Assembly: GCF_002288825.1 (NCBI RefSeq)
Contig: NZ_NSLI01000007.1
Span: forward strand, 1-64,000
DNA length: 64,000 nucleotides
Reading direction: 5' to 3'
Origin: Sphingomonas lenta
Lineage (GTDB): Bacteria > Pseudomonadota > Alphaproteobacteria > Sphingomonadales > Sphingomonadaceae
Shown: positions 41,680-50,582 of the stretch, piece after piece
Layout of the letters: every line of letters begins with the position of its first letter
How positions within the stretch are numbered: the first letter of the stretch is position 1
Made by a program: the position numbers and the translations under genes
Notes under the pieces: generated by a model
What the model was told of the DNA's origin: nothing
The model's database searches: none
Seen by the model: the letters and a program-made list of their open reading frames with translations, nothing else

Positions 41680-42105
41680 TAAGCTCATCTGTGGACGCCT
41701 CCGGAGAAGCTAGAGGGTTTCTGGCCATCTGACGCGTGGTTGAGTGCTGCCGACGGCGTCGTCGAGGTCCCAGGCGCGGGGTTCCGGATCTCCGGCTATA
41801 TCGATCGGCTCGATGTTTCGGACTGCGGCGCCCGCGCGCGGGTGGTGGACTACAAGGGCGGTAAGTGCCCCAAGAGCCCGGTCCAGCTCGACGGCGGGAG
41901 CGAACTCCAGCGCTGCTTGTACAGCTACGCGGTCCGCTCGCTCATGGGCGACCATGTCGAGGTCGAGGCGGCGCTGTTCTACCCTCGCGCGGGCGAGATG
42001 CGCCCGCTGGACGACGGTACAGGTACGCTCGACGCGCTGACCGGCCATCTGCTCGCCGCGCGCGAGAGCCTAGCCGCCGGTCGCGCGTTCAGGGTCGCGC
42101 GACGC
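41680..42105 (+). pseudogene. PD-(D/E)XK nuclease fragment (RecB/AddB-type), both ends missing
   Basis: An open frame without a proper start reads WTPPEKLEGFWPSDAWLSAA, then GFRISGYIDRLD, RARVVDYKGGK and ELQRCLYSYAVRSL. This is the GxxDR...DYKxGK...Q...YA pattern of RecB-type nuclease domains (catalytic Asp, Asp and Lys visible). At about 42095 similarity ends and an RTX-type frame takes over. The region 41470-41680 upstream has no recognised gene, though one frame there (SYGSVTYGDVSYYVRAP) may be a remnant of another toxin tip. Confidence 0.5.
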
Positions 42106-42713
42106 TGGTCGAGATCGATGGCGACGGCGATGGCATGGCCGATTGCGTGCTGCGGCTGGGCAAGCGCGGCACACTGCTTCGTGAGACGGAGCTCGGCTCC
42201 AACCGTCTCGAGGTCGATCCCGCCGCTGGCCAGAGCTGGGGAACGCTCGGCGCCGACACGCTGGTAGGCACGGCGGCTGACGAGTTCCTTTACGGGTATG
42301 ATGGGGCGGACCGGCTCTCGGCCGGGGCAGGCCGCGATCTTCTGGAGGGTGGACGCGGTGACGACATCTTGAGCGGCGGTGCCGGTGCGGACGTCTTCAT
42401 GTTTGACATTGACGGCGACACGGGGCGCGACCGTATCGTGGACTTCGGGACCGGCGACGTTCTGGTCACGACCGAGCTGCTGTTCGACGCAAACGGTGAC
42501 GGCGTGGTCGATTTCGGGCGCGACCGCGTCCTCAACCTGCCCAATCAAGGTACCGTCGCGATCACGGGTGACAATGGCGGGCGCGTACAGCGGCTGGAGT
42601 ATGACGGCTTCGTCGACGAGGGCGGCATCCGCTACTTCGTCTACAGTAAGGTCGGGTCGGCTGCAGGCGTGCCTACGCTGACGGAGAGTCGGTTCTTCGA
42701 TCTGCTCGGCTAG
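42087..42713 (+). pseudogene. RTX calcium-binding repeat protein, 5'-truncated
   Basis: After about 42087 the frame reads ATLVEIDGDGDGMADCVLRL and then RTX nonapeptides: GADTLVGTAADEFLYGYDG, ADRLSAGAGRDLLEGGRG, DDILSGGAGADVF. A C-terminal FDANGDGVVDFGRDRV segment follows. Such C-terminal Ca2+-binding repeats belong to type I secreted proteins. No start codon or N-terminal part exists; the reading frame continues back into the nuclease fragment out of frame. No export function is expected from this piece. Confidence 0.55.
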
Positions 42714-42771
42714 GGCGAGAACACTCCGACGTCATAAGAGCCGGCCTGGATGGGCTTGGAAGTGAAGGCGC

Positions 42772-45570
42772 TTAAGGCGCAACCCCGAATGCCTTGTACT
42801 CGGCCGCGATCAGAGGCGCCATGATGCGGGCACCCTCAAGGTCGGCGCTCGCCTGCGGACCTCGCCCGAGACGGTTCAGGACGACGCCGCGCAGGTACAG
42901 GCTTGCGGCTTGGTGGGGGTCGATGCTCAACGCGGCGCCGAGGTCGGCCAGCGCGTCCTCCATCCGGTTCATCCGGAAGTAGACCAGGGCTCGGCTGTCG
43001 AGCGCCGCCTGGGCCGCGTCGCTCAGCTCGATGGAGCGGGTGCAGTCCTTGAGCGCGGTGTCCAGCGCCAGGCTGTGCTTGGCCTTGATCCAGCACCGCG
43101 AGTTGAGGAGGGCAGGGGAGCCGGGGCCAGCGGCGATCGCCTCGTCCAGGGCCGCCACCGCGGCGGCGCCGTCGCCGGTGCGCGAGAGCAGCTCCGCTTT
43201 CAACATGACCATGTCGTCCTTGTCCTCGCCGCCCGCGTCGATGCGCTCCTGGACGCGCGCGAGCGCCGCGTCGCGGCGTCCCGCCCGGATGTCCTCTTTG
43301 CCGAGCAGTTCGAGCGCCGCCCAGCTGGCGGGCTCCACCGCCAGCGCCGCTCGCGCGTCGGCGACCATCTCGACGGTCCGGCCGAGAACACGGTGGACAC
43401 GGGCGCGCTGGAGGTGGTTGGCCGCGGTCGGATCGAGCGCCACCGCCTTGTCCAGGTCGGGCAGCGCACCTTTCCAGTCGAACACGCCCATCAGGAAGTT
43501 GGCGCGGTTGACGTAGTTCGAGACCTCGTCCGGGTTTCCGGCGATCGCCTGCGCATACGCGGCGAGGATGGGCTTGAACCGGCCCGTGCGGCGGCCCTGC
43601 TCCGCCCACGTCCAGCGCTTCGGCAGTTCCGCGGGCGCGACCGCACGAAGCAGCCGCGCTTTCGCGAGCGCCACCCGCGCGCGGGCGGCCGGCACGTTCG
43701 CGGGCGCCACCTCCGCGCCCGTGCTCGTGACGCGCTCCTCGATCGCAATCGTGTCGCCGGCGAGCGCGGCCTTGCGCTCCACCCTGGTGCCGCCGAGCGT
43801 GTCGGCGAGTTCGGCGTCACCTTCCAGCCCGAACCCATTCAGCTCGGCGGGAAGGCGGACGCGCGTCACGAACTCCATCGCGTCGGGTGCGCCGGTGGCG
43901 ACCGGGATTGAGCGCCAGGCGGGGCGCGTGCGGTCCGGCTCGAACGAGAGCTCGGACACGGTGCGGTCGAGCGTCGTCCGGTAGCGGCCGTCCTTGAACC
44001 GCCAAGGCGAGGTCGCCAGGCCCGTGGCCTTGACGGTCGCGACGGCCTCGATCGGATCATGGGCGAGATCGTATGTCGACACGGCCACCTCCCGGCCGAG
44101 CAGACTGGCGACGATCGAGCCGACCGCGTCCCGCTTCTGCTCCTCGCTCCCCTGGCTCTTAGCCAGCCCGATCGCCTCCGCGGCGGGGCCGCGCAGCGTG
44201 ATTGCGGCGCTTACGACGGTGGGCAGCGCGATGCCGGCGCTCTGGTCGAGGTCGAGCTTGACCGCGATCTTGGGGTACGCGGGTGCGCGTGCGGGTACCG
44301 CCAGGAGCTCCGCGCCCGAGCTTCTCAGCGGCAGCACCCAGCGTAGCGGGGGCGTGTCGCCGAGGTCGGCGTAGCGGGCGCCCGCGCCCGTCCCGTCCAG
44401 CCAGTAGGTGTCGGCGCCGATCGTCGCACGTACCAGCACGTGGTCGAACGCGCCGGGCCCCGCCAAGCGGTTGGGCAGCAGGTCGCCCAGCTGCATGCTC
44501 GCGAGGACCGGTTCAGCTTCGATCCCGAGCTCGCGCAGCACGGCGAGGAGGAGGAGCGTCTTCGCCTTGCAGTCGCCGTAACGCGACGCCCAGGTGCGCT
44601 CGGGCGACTGCGGGACGTAGTTGCCGTTGCCGAGCCCGTTCAGCCAGTAGCGCACCTTCTCCTGCACGAGTTCGAGGGCGGCGGCGGCGCGCCTGGTCGG
44701 ATCGGTCGTCGCGGTCGCGATCCGGGCCACCTCGGCGGCGAGCGGGCTTCCCGGCGAGATCGCGCCCTTGGTGGCGTAGAGCGGAGCCATGGTCCTCGAA
44801 ACGGCCGCCCAATCGGGAAAGCTCGACGCTTCGAGAAGAGGCGGCCGGTGGAACCGCGCGGGAGCGTCGGCCGGAAGGTCGGCCGCCTTGGGTGAGAGGC
44901 CGGCGATCGTCAGCTCCCGATAGCCGCCGGCCTCCGCCTCGACCGGCTTGGCGCCGTCGAGGTACGCCTTCCAGCGGACTTCCTCGGCTCTCGGCCAGAG
45001 GACACGCGCGCGTGCGAAGCCGGCGCGCAACGGCGCCTGGGGCAGGAGGACGGCGGTCTGCGTCTTGCCCGCGAACGCCTGCTCCTTGCGCGTCACCGAC
45101 GCCGCGACCCGCAGCACGTCGCCGACCTGCAGGCCGTCGATCGTCATGCTGGCGGTGAGCTGCCCGTCAAGCTGGAGCTGCTCCATTCCCTGCTCGCGCC
45201 GCAGCACCTCGAACTGCTTGCCGGTGCCGAGCACGTCAATCACCTGCGCGCCGCGGTGGATCTCCACCCGGTGCACGATCAGGTCGCCCTTGGCCGGGTT
45301 CCAGGGGAGGTTCAGCGTTCCCGACCGGGTAACGAGGTCGGGAGTGGCGAGGCGCGTCGCGACGTCGGCGTAGGACCAGGCGGCGTCGCCCTCGATCTTG
45401 TCCTGGTGGTCGAGGGTGACGAGGACGGGCGAGTCCCCGGTCAGCTTGGCGGTCTCGATCGGAGGCGCCGGCTCGACCCAGGCGGGGGCGGGCTGGATGA
45501 GCGGCTTGTCCCCGGCGATCGCCGCGCCCGACACGCTCGCCAGCATGGACGCCATCAACAGCTTGCGCAT
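42772..45570 (-). CDS. DUF3857 / transglutaminase-like / TPR protein, exported
   Basis: The 932-residue product starts with a signal peptide (LLMASMLASVSGAAIAG). A DUF3857 beta-rich domain follows (about 60-230), then a transglutaminase-like domain with Cys in ASRYGDCKAKTLLLL, His in AFDHVLVRA and Asp in YWLDGTG, the usual catalytic triad order. A long beta-rich middle and C-terminal TPR hairpins from ~690 (NYVNRANFLMGVFDWKGALP and AALDSRALVYFRMNRMEDAL) complete it. Proteins of this plan are periplasmic and widespread in sphingomonads; the substrate is unknown. It stands alone between mosaic regions. Confidence 0.85.
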   Translation of the reverse strand: MRKLLMASMLASVSGAAIAGDKPLIQPAPAWVEPAPPIETAKLTGDSPVLVTLDHQDKIEGDAAWSYADVATRLATPDLVTRSGTLNLPWNPAKGDLIVHRVEIHRGAQVIDVLGTGKQFEVLRREQGMEQLQLDGQLTASMTIDGLQVGDVLRVAASVTRKEQAFAGKTQTAVLLPQAPLRAGFARARVLWPRAEEVRWKAYLDGAKPVEAEAGGYRELTIAGLSPKAADLPADAPARFHRPPLLEASSFPDWAAVSRTMAPLYATKGAISPGSPLAAEVARIATATTDPTRRAAAALELVQEKVRYWLNGLGNGNYVPQSPERTWASRYGDCKAKTLLLLAVLRELGIEAEPVLASMQLGDLLPNRLAGPGAFDHVLVRATIGADTYWLDGTGAGARYADLGDTPPLRWVLPLRSSGAELLAVPARAPAYPKIAVKLDLDQSAGIALPTVVSAAITLRGPAAEAIGLAKSQGSEEQKRDAVGSIVASLLGREVAVSTYDLAHDPIEAVATVKATGLATSPWRFKDGRYRTTLDRTVSELSFEPDRTRPAWRSIPVATGAPDAMEFVTRVRLPAELNGFGLEGDAELADTLGGTRVERKAALAGDTIAIEERVTSTGAEVAPANVPAARARVALAKARLLRAVAPAELPKRWTWAEQGRRTGRFKPILAAYAQAIAGNPDEVSNYVNRANFLMGVFDWKGALPDLDKAVALDPTAANHLQRARVHRVLGRTVEMVADARAALAVEPASWAALELLGKEDIRAGRRDAALARVQERIDAGGEDKDDMVMLKAELLSRTGDGAAAVAALDEAIAAGPGSPALLNSRCWIKAKHSLALDTALKDCTRSIELSDAAQAALDSRALVYFRMNRMEDALADLGAALSIDPHQAASLYLRGVVLNRLGRGPQASADLEGARIMAPLIAAEYKAFGVAP

Positions 45571-45819
45571 TTATCTTGCCCCCGCCCTGTTCGACTCTTG
45601 TCTAGGACCCTGACCAGGCCGGGCAAGTCCCTTTGGCGGACCTTGGCGCTGCCCTCCCCGCGCGCACCGCGCGCGAGCGTTCGACGCACCGTCGGCCCCG
45701 AAGCGCTGAACAGCTCGGCCGAACTTATAATCGAATGGCCGCCGGTGTCGTGCATGCGTCGGAGTTCGTTGAGTGCCTGCGCTCACTGCCTCGTCTCTCT
45801 CCGTCCAGGTGATCGCCAT

Positions 45820-46404
45820 CTACTCGGCCTTGGCTCTCGCTTCGGCCACGATCCGCGACTCGATGAGTTGGCTCACCCCGAAGATGCGCGCCATCTCCGT
45901 CGCGGCTTTTCGACCGGAGGTGACACGGTCGGCGATCTCGGCCCGCTGCCGCTCCGTCAGCTTGCGTTTTCGCCCACCCACGCGGCTCTCGGCCCTCGCC
46001 TGAGCGAGTCCGGCGCTGGTGCGCTCGCGGATCATCTCACGCTCGATCTCCGCGAAGGCGCTGATCATCCGCATCATCGTGCGACCCGCCGGCGTGGTCG
46101 TGTCGATGCCCTCGGTCAGCGACCGGAAACCCGCGCCCGCCGCCCCGATCCGCTCCATGATGTGCAACAGGTCTTTTAGCGACCGGCTGAGCCGACCGAG
46201 CTTCCAGACCGCCACGACGTCGCCTTCCCGAAGGAGGCTCAGCATGTTGTAGAGCACCGGCCGGTCCCAGCGGCCCCCGCCAGCCGCCTCCTCGAACAGG
46301 CGCCTGCAGCCCGCCCTGGTCAGCGCCGCCGTCCGCACTGCATTCGACTGCTCGTCGCCCCTGGACACGCGGGCGTAGCCGGCGAGGTATAGCGCCGGGG
46401 TCAC
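45820..46404 (-). CDS. tnpR: serine recombinase/resolvase (Tn3 type)
   Basis: GTG at 46404 overlaps the stop of the upstream gene (GTGA). The 194-residue product has the resolvase N-terminal domain: LYLAGYARVSRGDEQSN with the nucleophilic Ser, VVAVWKLGRLSRSLKDLLHI, FRSLTEGIDTTTPAGRTMM and FAEIEREMIRERTSAGL. The C-terminal HTH is RKLTERQRAEIADRV plus TEMARIFGVS. Resolvases of this type split Tn3 cointegrates at res. A tnpA stub diverges 387 bp away, so this is the remnant of a Tn3-family transposon. Confidence 0.88.
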   Translation of the reverse strand: MTPALYLAGYARVSRGDEQSNAVRTAALTRAGCRRLFEEAAGGGRWDRPVLYNMLSLLREGDVVAVWKLGRLSRSLKDLLHIMERIGAAGAGFRSLTEGIDTTTPAGRTMMRMISAFAEIEREMIRERTSAGLAQARAESRVGGRKRKLTERQRAEIADRVTSGRKAATEMARIFGVSQLIESRIVAEARAKAE

Positions 46405-46661
46405 TCGACCTTGAGTGCCTGAAAGTCGAAGACCTCGCCCCATTTCTCGCGATCCTCGCTGACGAGCTCGCGCAGCGCGGTCTGGACATGGCGGGCGACC
46501 CGTTCGAGCGCCAGCTTGCAGAGCTCCGGGTCGGCATCTTCGCGGACCAGCGGCGGCAAGGGCCGGCCGACGGAGTCGCCCTCGTTCCGGAAGCCCGGCC
46601 CCAGAGTCGGCTCGGCGCTCGCGACCATGTCCCGCAACCGTCCAAGCTCTTCGGCTGACAT
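46401..46661 (-). CDS. small hypothetical protein coupled to the resolvase (86 aa)
   Basis: ATG at 46661 follows AAAGGGGGA. The acidic helical product begins MSAEELGRLRDMVASAEPTL and ends EVFDFQALKVE. Its TGA overlaps the resolvase GTG. No family is recognised; it is probably an accessory gene of the transposon. Confidence 0.5.
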   Translation of the reverse strand: MSAEELGRLRDMVASAEPTLGPGFRNEGDSVGRPLPPLVREDADPELCKLALERVARHVQTALRELVSEDREKWGEVFDFQALKVE

Positions 46662-46740
46662 GATCCCCCTTTCACGAACGAGCGGCTCTGGAAGCGATCA
46701 GGCGACGCAGGCGCGCGCGAGCAAGCGACCCTCTCACAAT

Positions 46741-46772
46741 CCTCTTTCACCGGCCTAGCATATGGCAAGAGG
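46741..46772. repeat. spaced dyad between tnpR-side genes and tnpA, candidate res subsite
   Basis: CCTCTT (46741-46746) and AAGAGG (46767-46772) form a 32-bp spaced dyad in the 129-bp gap between divergent genes, where Tn3 elements carry res. Resolvase subsites are dyads of about 28-34 bp, so the size fits; a full three-subsite array was not resolved by eye. Confidence 0.35.
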
Positions 46773-46790
46773 TTTCTGAGGAGCGCGACC

Positions 46791-47105
46791 ATGCCCGCAC
46801 GCGTGCCGATGACCGAGCGGGAGCGGGCGGCACTGCTTGCGCTCCCGACGGATGAGGGAACGGTGGTCCGCGTCCACACGCTCGATACGGGCGAACTCGC
46901 CGGCGTCGTGACCGCACGGACGCCCGGAACCCGGCTCGGCTTTGCGCTCCAGCTATGCTGCCTTCGCTATCCCGGCCGGTACCTCCGCCGCGGCGAGGTG
47001 ATCCCGGCCGCCATGCTCGAACACTCGGACTCTAGCTCCAGTTGGAGGAGAAAACGGGGGTCAAGTCATATGATGCAGGAACGCCGGATCCTTCACACGA
47101 CATAG
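46791..47105 (+). pseudogene. tnpA: Tn3-family transposase N-terminal stub
   Basis: The first ~78 residues match the DUF4158 N-terminal domain of Tn3 transposases: MTERERAALLALPTDEGTVV, TRLGFALQLCCLRYPGRYLR and RGEVIPAAML. After about 47021 the frame reads unrelated Ser/Arg-rich sequence and stops at 47105. The catalytic DDE part of the ~1000-residue enzyme is absent, so the element cannot move by itself. The adjacent resolvase is divergent, as in Tn3-class elements. Confidence 0.75.
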
Positions 47106-47279
47106 CCGGCTAAGACGGTGCTCTCTAAAAGCTTGCCGCCGTGCCCGGCGCGGATCAGCGCGTTCTTCCCGCGTGCCAGCACCTCGGCCGTCGCTGACCC
47201 GCTCCTCGACGGTGAACGCCGTCTGTGCGATCGATGCATCGCCCCGCGCCGTCGGCGCGCTCAGAAAGGAGCACTCCGT

Positions 47280-48377
47280 TTGCCCAACAAGACGAATGAG
47301 GGGGACGCGTGGCGCGGGCGGCGGGTGCTCGTCACCGGCCACTCCGGCTTCAAGGGGGCTTGGCTAGCACTCTGGCTGCATCGGCTCGGCGCGGAGGTGA
47401 CGGGCCTGTCGCTCCCGCCCCCGACCGAGCCCAGCCTGTTCGACCGGTCGCGGTTGGCGGAGCTGGTCGACCATGTGGAGGGCGACATCCGAGACCCCGC
47501 CGTGGTCGACGCCGCGGTGGCGCGCGCCCGGCCGGAGGTCGTGTTTCACCTTGCAGCCCAGCCGATCGTGCGGACCTCCTACCTGCAGCCGGTCGAAACC
47601 TACGCCACCAACGTCATGGGGACCGTCCACCTCTTAGACGCGGCGCGGCGGCTAGGCGGCGTGCGCGCGTTCGTGTGCGTGACGACCGACAAGTGCTACG
47701 AGAACCGCGAATGGGTCTGGCCCTATCGTGAGAGCGATTCCATGGGCGGCTTCGACCCGTACAGCAGCAGCAAGGGCGCGGCCGAGCTTGCGGTGGCCGC
47801 GTATCGGCGTTCCTTCTTCCCCCCAGACGCAATGGCGGGCGGCGGCACCGGCCTGGCGTCCGTCCGAGCGGGCAACGTCGTGGGCGGGGGCGACTGGGCG
47901 GTGGACCGCCTACTCCCCGACCTCGTCCGCGCGTTCGAGCGCGGGGAGGCCCCCGTCATCCGCAACCCCGGCGCAGTCCGGCCCTGGCAGCACGTCTTGG
48001 AAGCGTTGGGCGGCTACCTCCTGATCGCGGAGCGGCTGATGGCAGGCGACGCGGAGGTGTCGAACGCCTGGAACTTCGGGCCGTTGGACGAGGACGCGCG
48101 GGCCGTGTCGTGGATCGTGGAACGGATGCGCGAGCGCTGGGGCGATGCGCCTATGGCGATCTTCGAGCAGGTCGCCGGGTCGCCGCACGAGGCGCACCTG
48201 CTGCGGCTCGACTGCTCCAAGGCGCGCGCGGTGCTGGGGTGGCGCCCGAGGCTCCGGCTGGCGGAGGCGCTGGACTGGATCGTGGACTGGCACAAGCGCG
48301 TCGGGTCCGGCGCGGACGCGCGGGATGTCACGCTGGAGCAGATCGCCTCGTATCGGAACCGCGGGAGGTTTGCATAG
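47280..48377 (+). CDS. rfbG: CDP-glucose 4,6-dehydratase
   Basis: TTG at 47280 is placed by AAAGGAG at 47266-47271 and gives 365 residues. The extended-SDR features are the NAD-binding VLVTGHSGFKGAWLALWL, HLAAQPIVRTSYL, and the catalytic Thr-Tyr-x3-Lys (TTDKCYEN and DPYSSSKGAAEL). The family signature GDWAVDRLLPDLVRA is also present. It converts CDP-glucose to CDP-4-keto-6-deoxyglucose for 3,6-dideoxy- or branched-sugar synthesis. It is followed by rfbF 87 bp downstream; the order rfbG-rfbF is that of surface-polysaccharide clusters. Confidence 0.92.
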   Translation: MPNKTNEGDAWRGRRVLVTGHSGFKGAWLALWLHRLGAEVTGLSLPPPTEPSLFDRSRLAELVDHVEGDIRDPAVVDAAVARARPEVVFHLAAQPIVRTSYLQPVETYATNVMGTVHLLDAARRLGGVRAFVCVTTDKCYENREWVWPYRESDSMGGFDPYSSSKGAAELAVAAYRRSFFPPDAMAGGGTGLASVRAGNVVGGGDWAVDRLLPDLVRAFERGEAPVIRNPGAVRPWQHVLEALGGYLLIAERLMAGDAEVSNAWNFGPLDEDARAVSWIVERMRERWGDAPMAIFEQVAGSPHEAHLLRLDCSKARAVLGWRPRLRLAEALDWIVDWHKRVGSGADARDVTLEQIASYRNRGRFA

Positions 48378-48464
48378 GTCATTGATACGCCGCCCCGCGC
48401 GGGGCTACGGCGTCGACCGGGAGCGAGCGCGGGGGGCGCGCGGGAACGGAAGCGGGGGGAACGC

Positions 48465-49238
48465 ATGAAGGTAGCGCTGCTAGCCGGAGGATACGGCACG
48501 CGACTAAGCGAGGAGACGGCCGTCAAGCCGAAACCTATGGTAGAGATCGGCGGCCGGCCAATTATGTGGCACATCATGAAGTATTACGCCCATTATGGGC
48601 TGCGCGACTTCGTCGTGCTCGGCGGCTACAAGGTCGAGTATATCCGCGACTATTTTCTTAATTACCGCGCCAACGAGTGCGACTTCACCATTGACCTCAA
48701 GTCGGGCGGCGTCGAGTGGGCGCAGGCGGTCGCGGAGGACTGGCGCGTGACGGTGATTGACACGGGCGGCGAAACGATGACCGGGGGGCGGCTGCGCCGC
48801 GCCCGCCACCTGCTGGACGAGGGGACGTTCTGCCTGACTTATGGCGACGGCCTGAGCGACGTAGACCTGGACAAGCTGCTGGCCGCCCACCGCGGCTCGA
48901 ATGCCTGGTGCACTCTCACCGCCGTCGTCCAGCCTGGCCGCTACGGCGCGCTGCACCTGAGCGAAGACGGCCTGCACGTGCGCGGCTTCCGCGAGAAGGC
49001 GGCGGCCGACGGGGGCCTGATCAACGGGGGCTTCTTCGTCTGCGAGCCCGAGCTGCTGGACCTCATCGACGGGGACGACACGGTTCTGGAGGACCAGCCG
49101 ATGGCGCGGCTGATCGAGCGCGGCAAGCTCGCCGGCTTCCCGCACCACGGCTATTGGCAGAGCATGGACTCCTTGCGCGACCGCCACGTGCTCGAGGAGC
49201 AATGGGCCAGAGGGGCACCCTGGAAGGTTTGGGAGTGA
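48465..49238 (+). CDS. rfbF: glucose-1-phosphate cytidylyltransferase
   Basis: The 257-residue protein starts MKVALLAGGYGTRLSEETAV, the sugar-nucleotidyltransferase loop, and has KPKPMVEIGGRPIMWHIMKY, FTIDLKSGGVEWAQ, CLTYGDGLSDVD and GGFFVCEPELL. It makes CDP-glucose from CTP and glucose-1-phosphate, the substrate of the preceding dehydratase. It is 257 residues long, the usual size. The next gene starts 7 bp downstream. Confidence 0.93.
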   Translation: MKVALLAGGYGTRLSEETAVKPKPMVEIGGRPIMWHIMKYYAHYGLRDFVVLGGYKVEYIRDYFLNYRANECDFTIDLKSGGVEWAQAVAEDWRVTVIDTGGETMTGGRLRRARHLLDEGTFCLTYGDGLSDVDLDKLLAAHRGSNAWCTLTAVVQPGRYGALHLSEDGLHVRGFREKAAADGGLINGGFFVCEPELLDLIDGDDTVLEDQPMARLIERGKLAGFPHHGYWQSMDSLRDRHVLEEQWARGAPWKVWE

Positions 49239-49245
49239 GCTCGCG

Positions 49246-50571
49246 ATGATTCTGGTGGACACGGCGCTGAGGCACCGCGAGGTGGAAGGCCGCCCGATCC
49301 GCGTGGGCCTAGTCGGCCCCGGGACGCAGGGTGCGGCCATTGTGCGGCAGGTCGTCACCGCGACCCGGGGGATGCGGATCGCGGGGATCGCGAACCGGCA
49401 CATCGAGCGCGCCGTCCGCGCTTTCGCGGACGTCGGGATCGAGCCGGTCTTGCGGGCGGGTCGCACGAGGATCGAGGAGGCGCTCGGTGCTGGCTTGGCT
49501 GTCGCCACGGAGGACGCGATCGGCCTGGCACAGGCCGACGGCGTCGACGTGGTTGTCGAGGTGACGGGCTCGTTCGACCACGCCGCTCGGGTCGTCTTGG
49601 CGGCGATCGAGGCGGGCAAGCACGTGGTCCACATGAACGCGGAGCTCGACGGCACGGTCGGGCCGATCCTGAAGGCCAAGGCGGACGCCGCCGGCGTGAT
49701 CTACAGCTTCTCGGACGGTGACCAGCCCGGCGTGGAAATGAACCTCTACCGCTTCGTCGTCGGGCTCGGCGTCAAGCCCGTGCTGTGCGGCAACATGAAA
49801 GGTTTACACGACCCGTACCGCACTCCGGCCACGCAGCAGGCGTTCGCGGCCAAGTGGGACCAGAACCCGGCCATGGCGGCCTCCTTCGCCGACGGGACAA
49901 AAATTTCCTTCGAGCAGGCGATTGTCGCCAACGGGACGGGCTTCCGGGTCGCACGGCGCGGGATGCTGGGTCCCGACTTCTCGGGCGGGGATCCCTATGC
50001 ACCGCTGGTCCCGCTAGAGGAGACGGTGTCGGCGTTCGCCGACACGCTGGACGCGTCGGAGCACGGCCTCGTCGATTACGTGGTGGGCGCGCGGCCCGGG
50101 GGCGGAGTTTTCGTGCTGGGGACGCACGACGATCCCCGGCAGCAGCACTTCCTGCGGTACTACAAGATGGGCGACGGCCCCTACTACTGCTTCTATACCC
50201 CTTACCATCTCTGCCACTTGGAGGTACCCACGTCGATCGCGCGCGCCGCGCTGTTCGGGGACGCCGTGCTGACGCCGCTCGCCGGGCCGCAAGTGGGCGT
50301 GATCGCCGTCGCCAAGACGGACTTGGCGCCGGGAACGGTAATCGACCAGCTCGGCGGGTTCGAAGCCTATGGCGTGGCGGAAAACAGTGACCGCATCGAC
50401 GCGGACGACCTGCTGCCGCTGGGCCTCGCGCTGGGCTCCACCGTGACGCGCCCGGTCAGGCGCGACCAGGCGCTGGTCTTCGCGGACGTCCGCATCCCCG
50501 AAGGGCGAATCATCGACCGGCTCTACGCCGAGCAGCGCGCGCGCTTCGGCCGGCCGATCCCGGCGGGTTAA
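49246..50571 (+). CDS. NAD(P)-dependent oxidoreductase with SAF domain
   Basis: The 441-residue product has a Rossmann start (RPIRVGLVGPGTQGAAIVRQ), then GIANRHIERAVRAF, VVVEVTGSFDHAARVVLAAI and AGKHVVHMNAELDGTVGPIL, as in homoserine-dehydrogenase-like oxidoreductases. The C-terminal part resembles an SAF domain (AKTDLAPGTVIDQLGGFEAY). Genes of this type are frequently found in CDP-deoxysugar clusters. The substrate is not known; reduction of a keto-sugar intermediate or making an acyl donor is possible. It lies between rfbF and the epimerase, with 7- and 11-bp gaps. Confidence 0.8.
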   Translation: MILVDTALRHREVEGRPIRVGLVGPGTQGAAIVRQVVTATRGMRIAGIANRHIERAVRAFADVGIEPVLRAGRTRIEEALGAGLAVATEDAIGLAQADGVDVVVEVTGSFDHAARVVLAAIEAGKHVVHMNAELDGTVGPILKAKADAAGVIYSFSDGDQPGVEMNLYRFVVGLGVKPVLCGNMKGLHDPYRTPATQQAFAAKWDQNPAMAASFADGTKISFEQAIVANGTGFRVARRGMLGPDFSGGDPYAPLVPLEETVSAFADTLDASEHGLVDYVVGARPGGGVFVLGTHDDPRQQHFLRYYKMGDGPYYCFYTPYHLCHLEVPTSIARAALFGDAVLTPLAGPQVGVIAVAKTDLAPGTVIDQLGGFEAYGVAENSDRIDADDLLPLGLALGSTVTRPVRRDQALVFADVRIPEGRIIDRLYAEQRARFGRPIPAG

Positions 50572-50582
50572 ATGGAGCTCGC

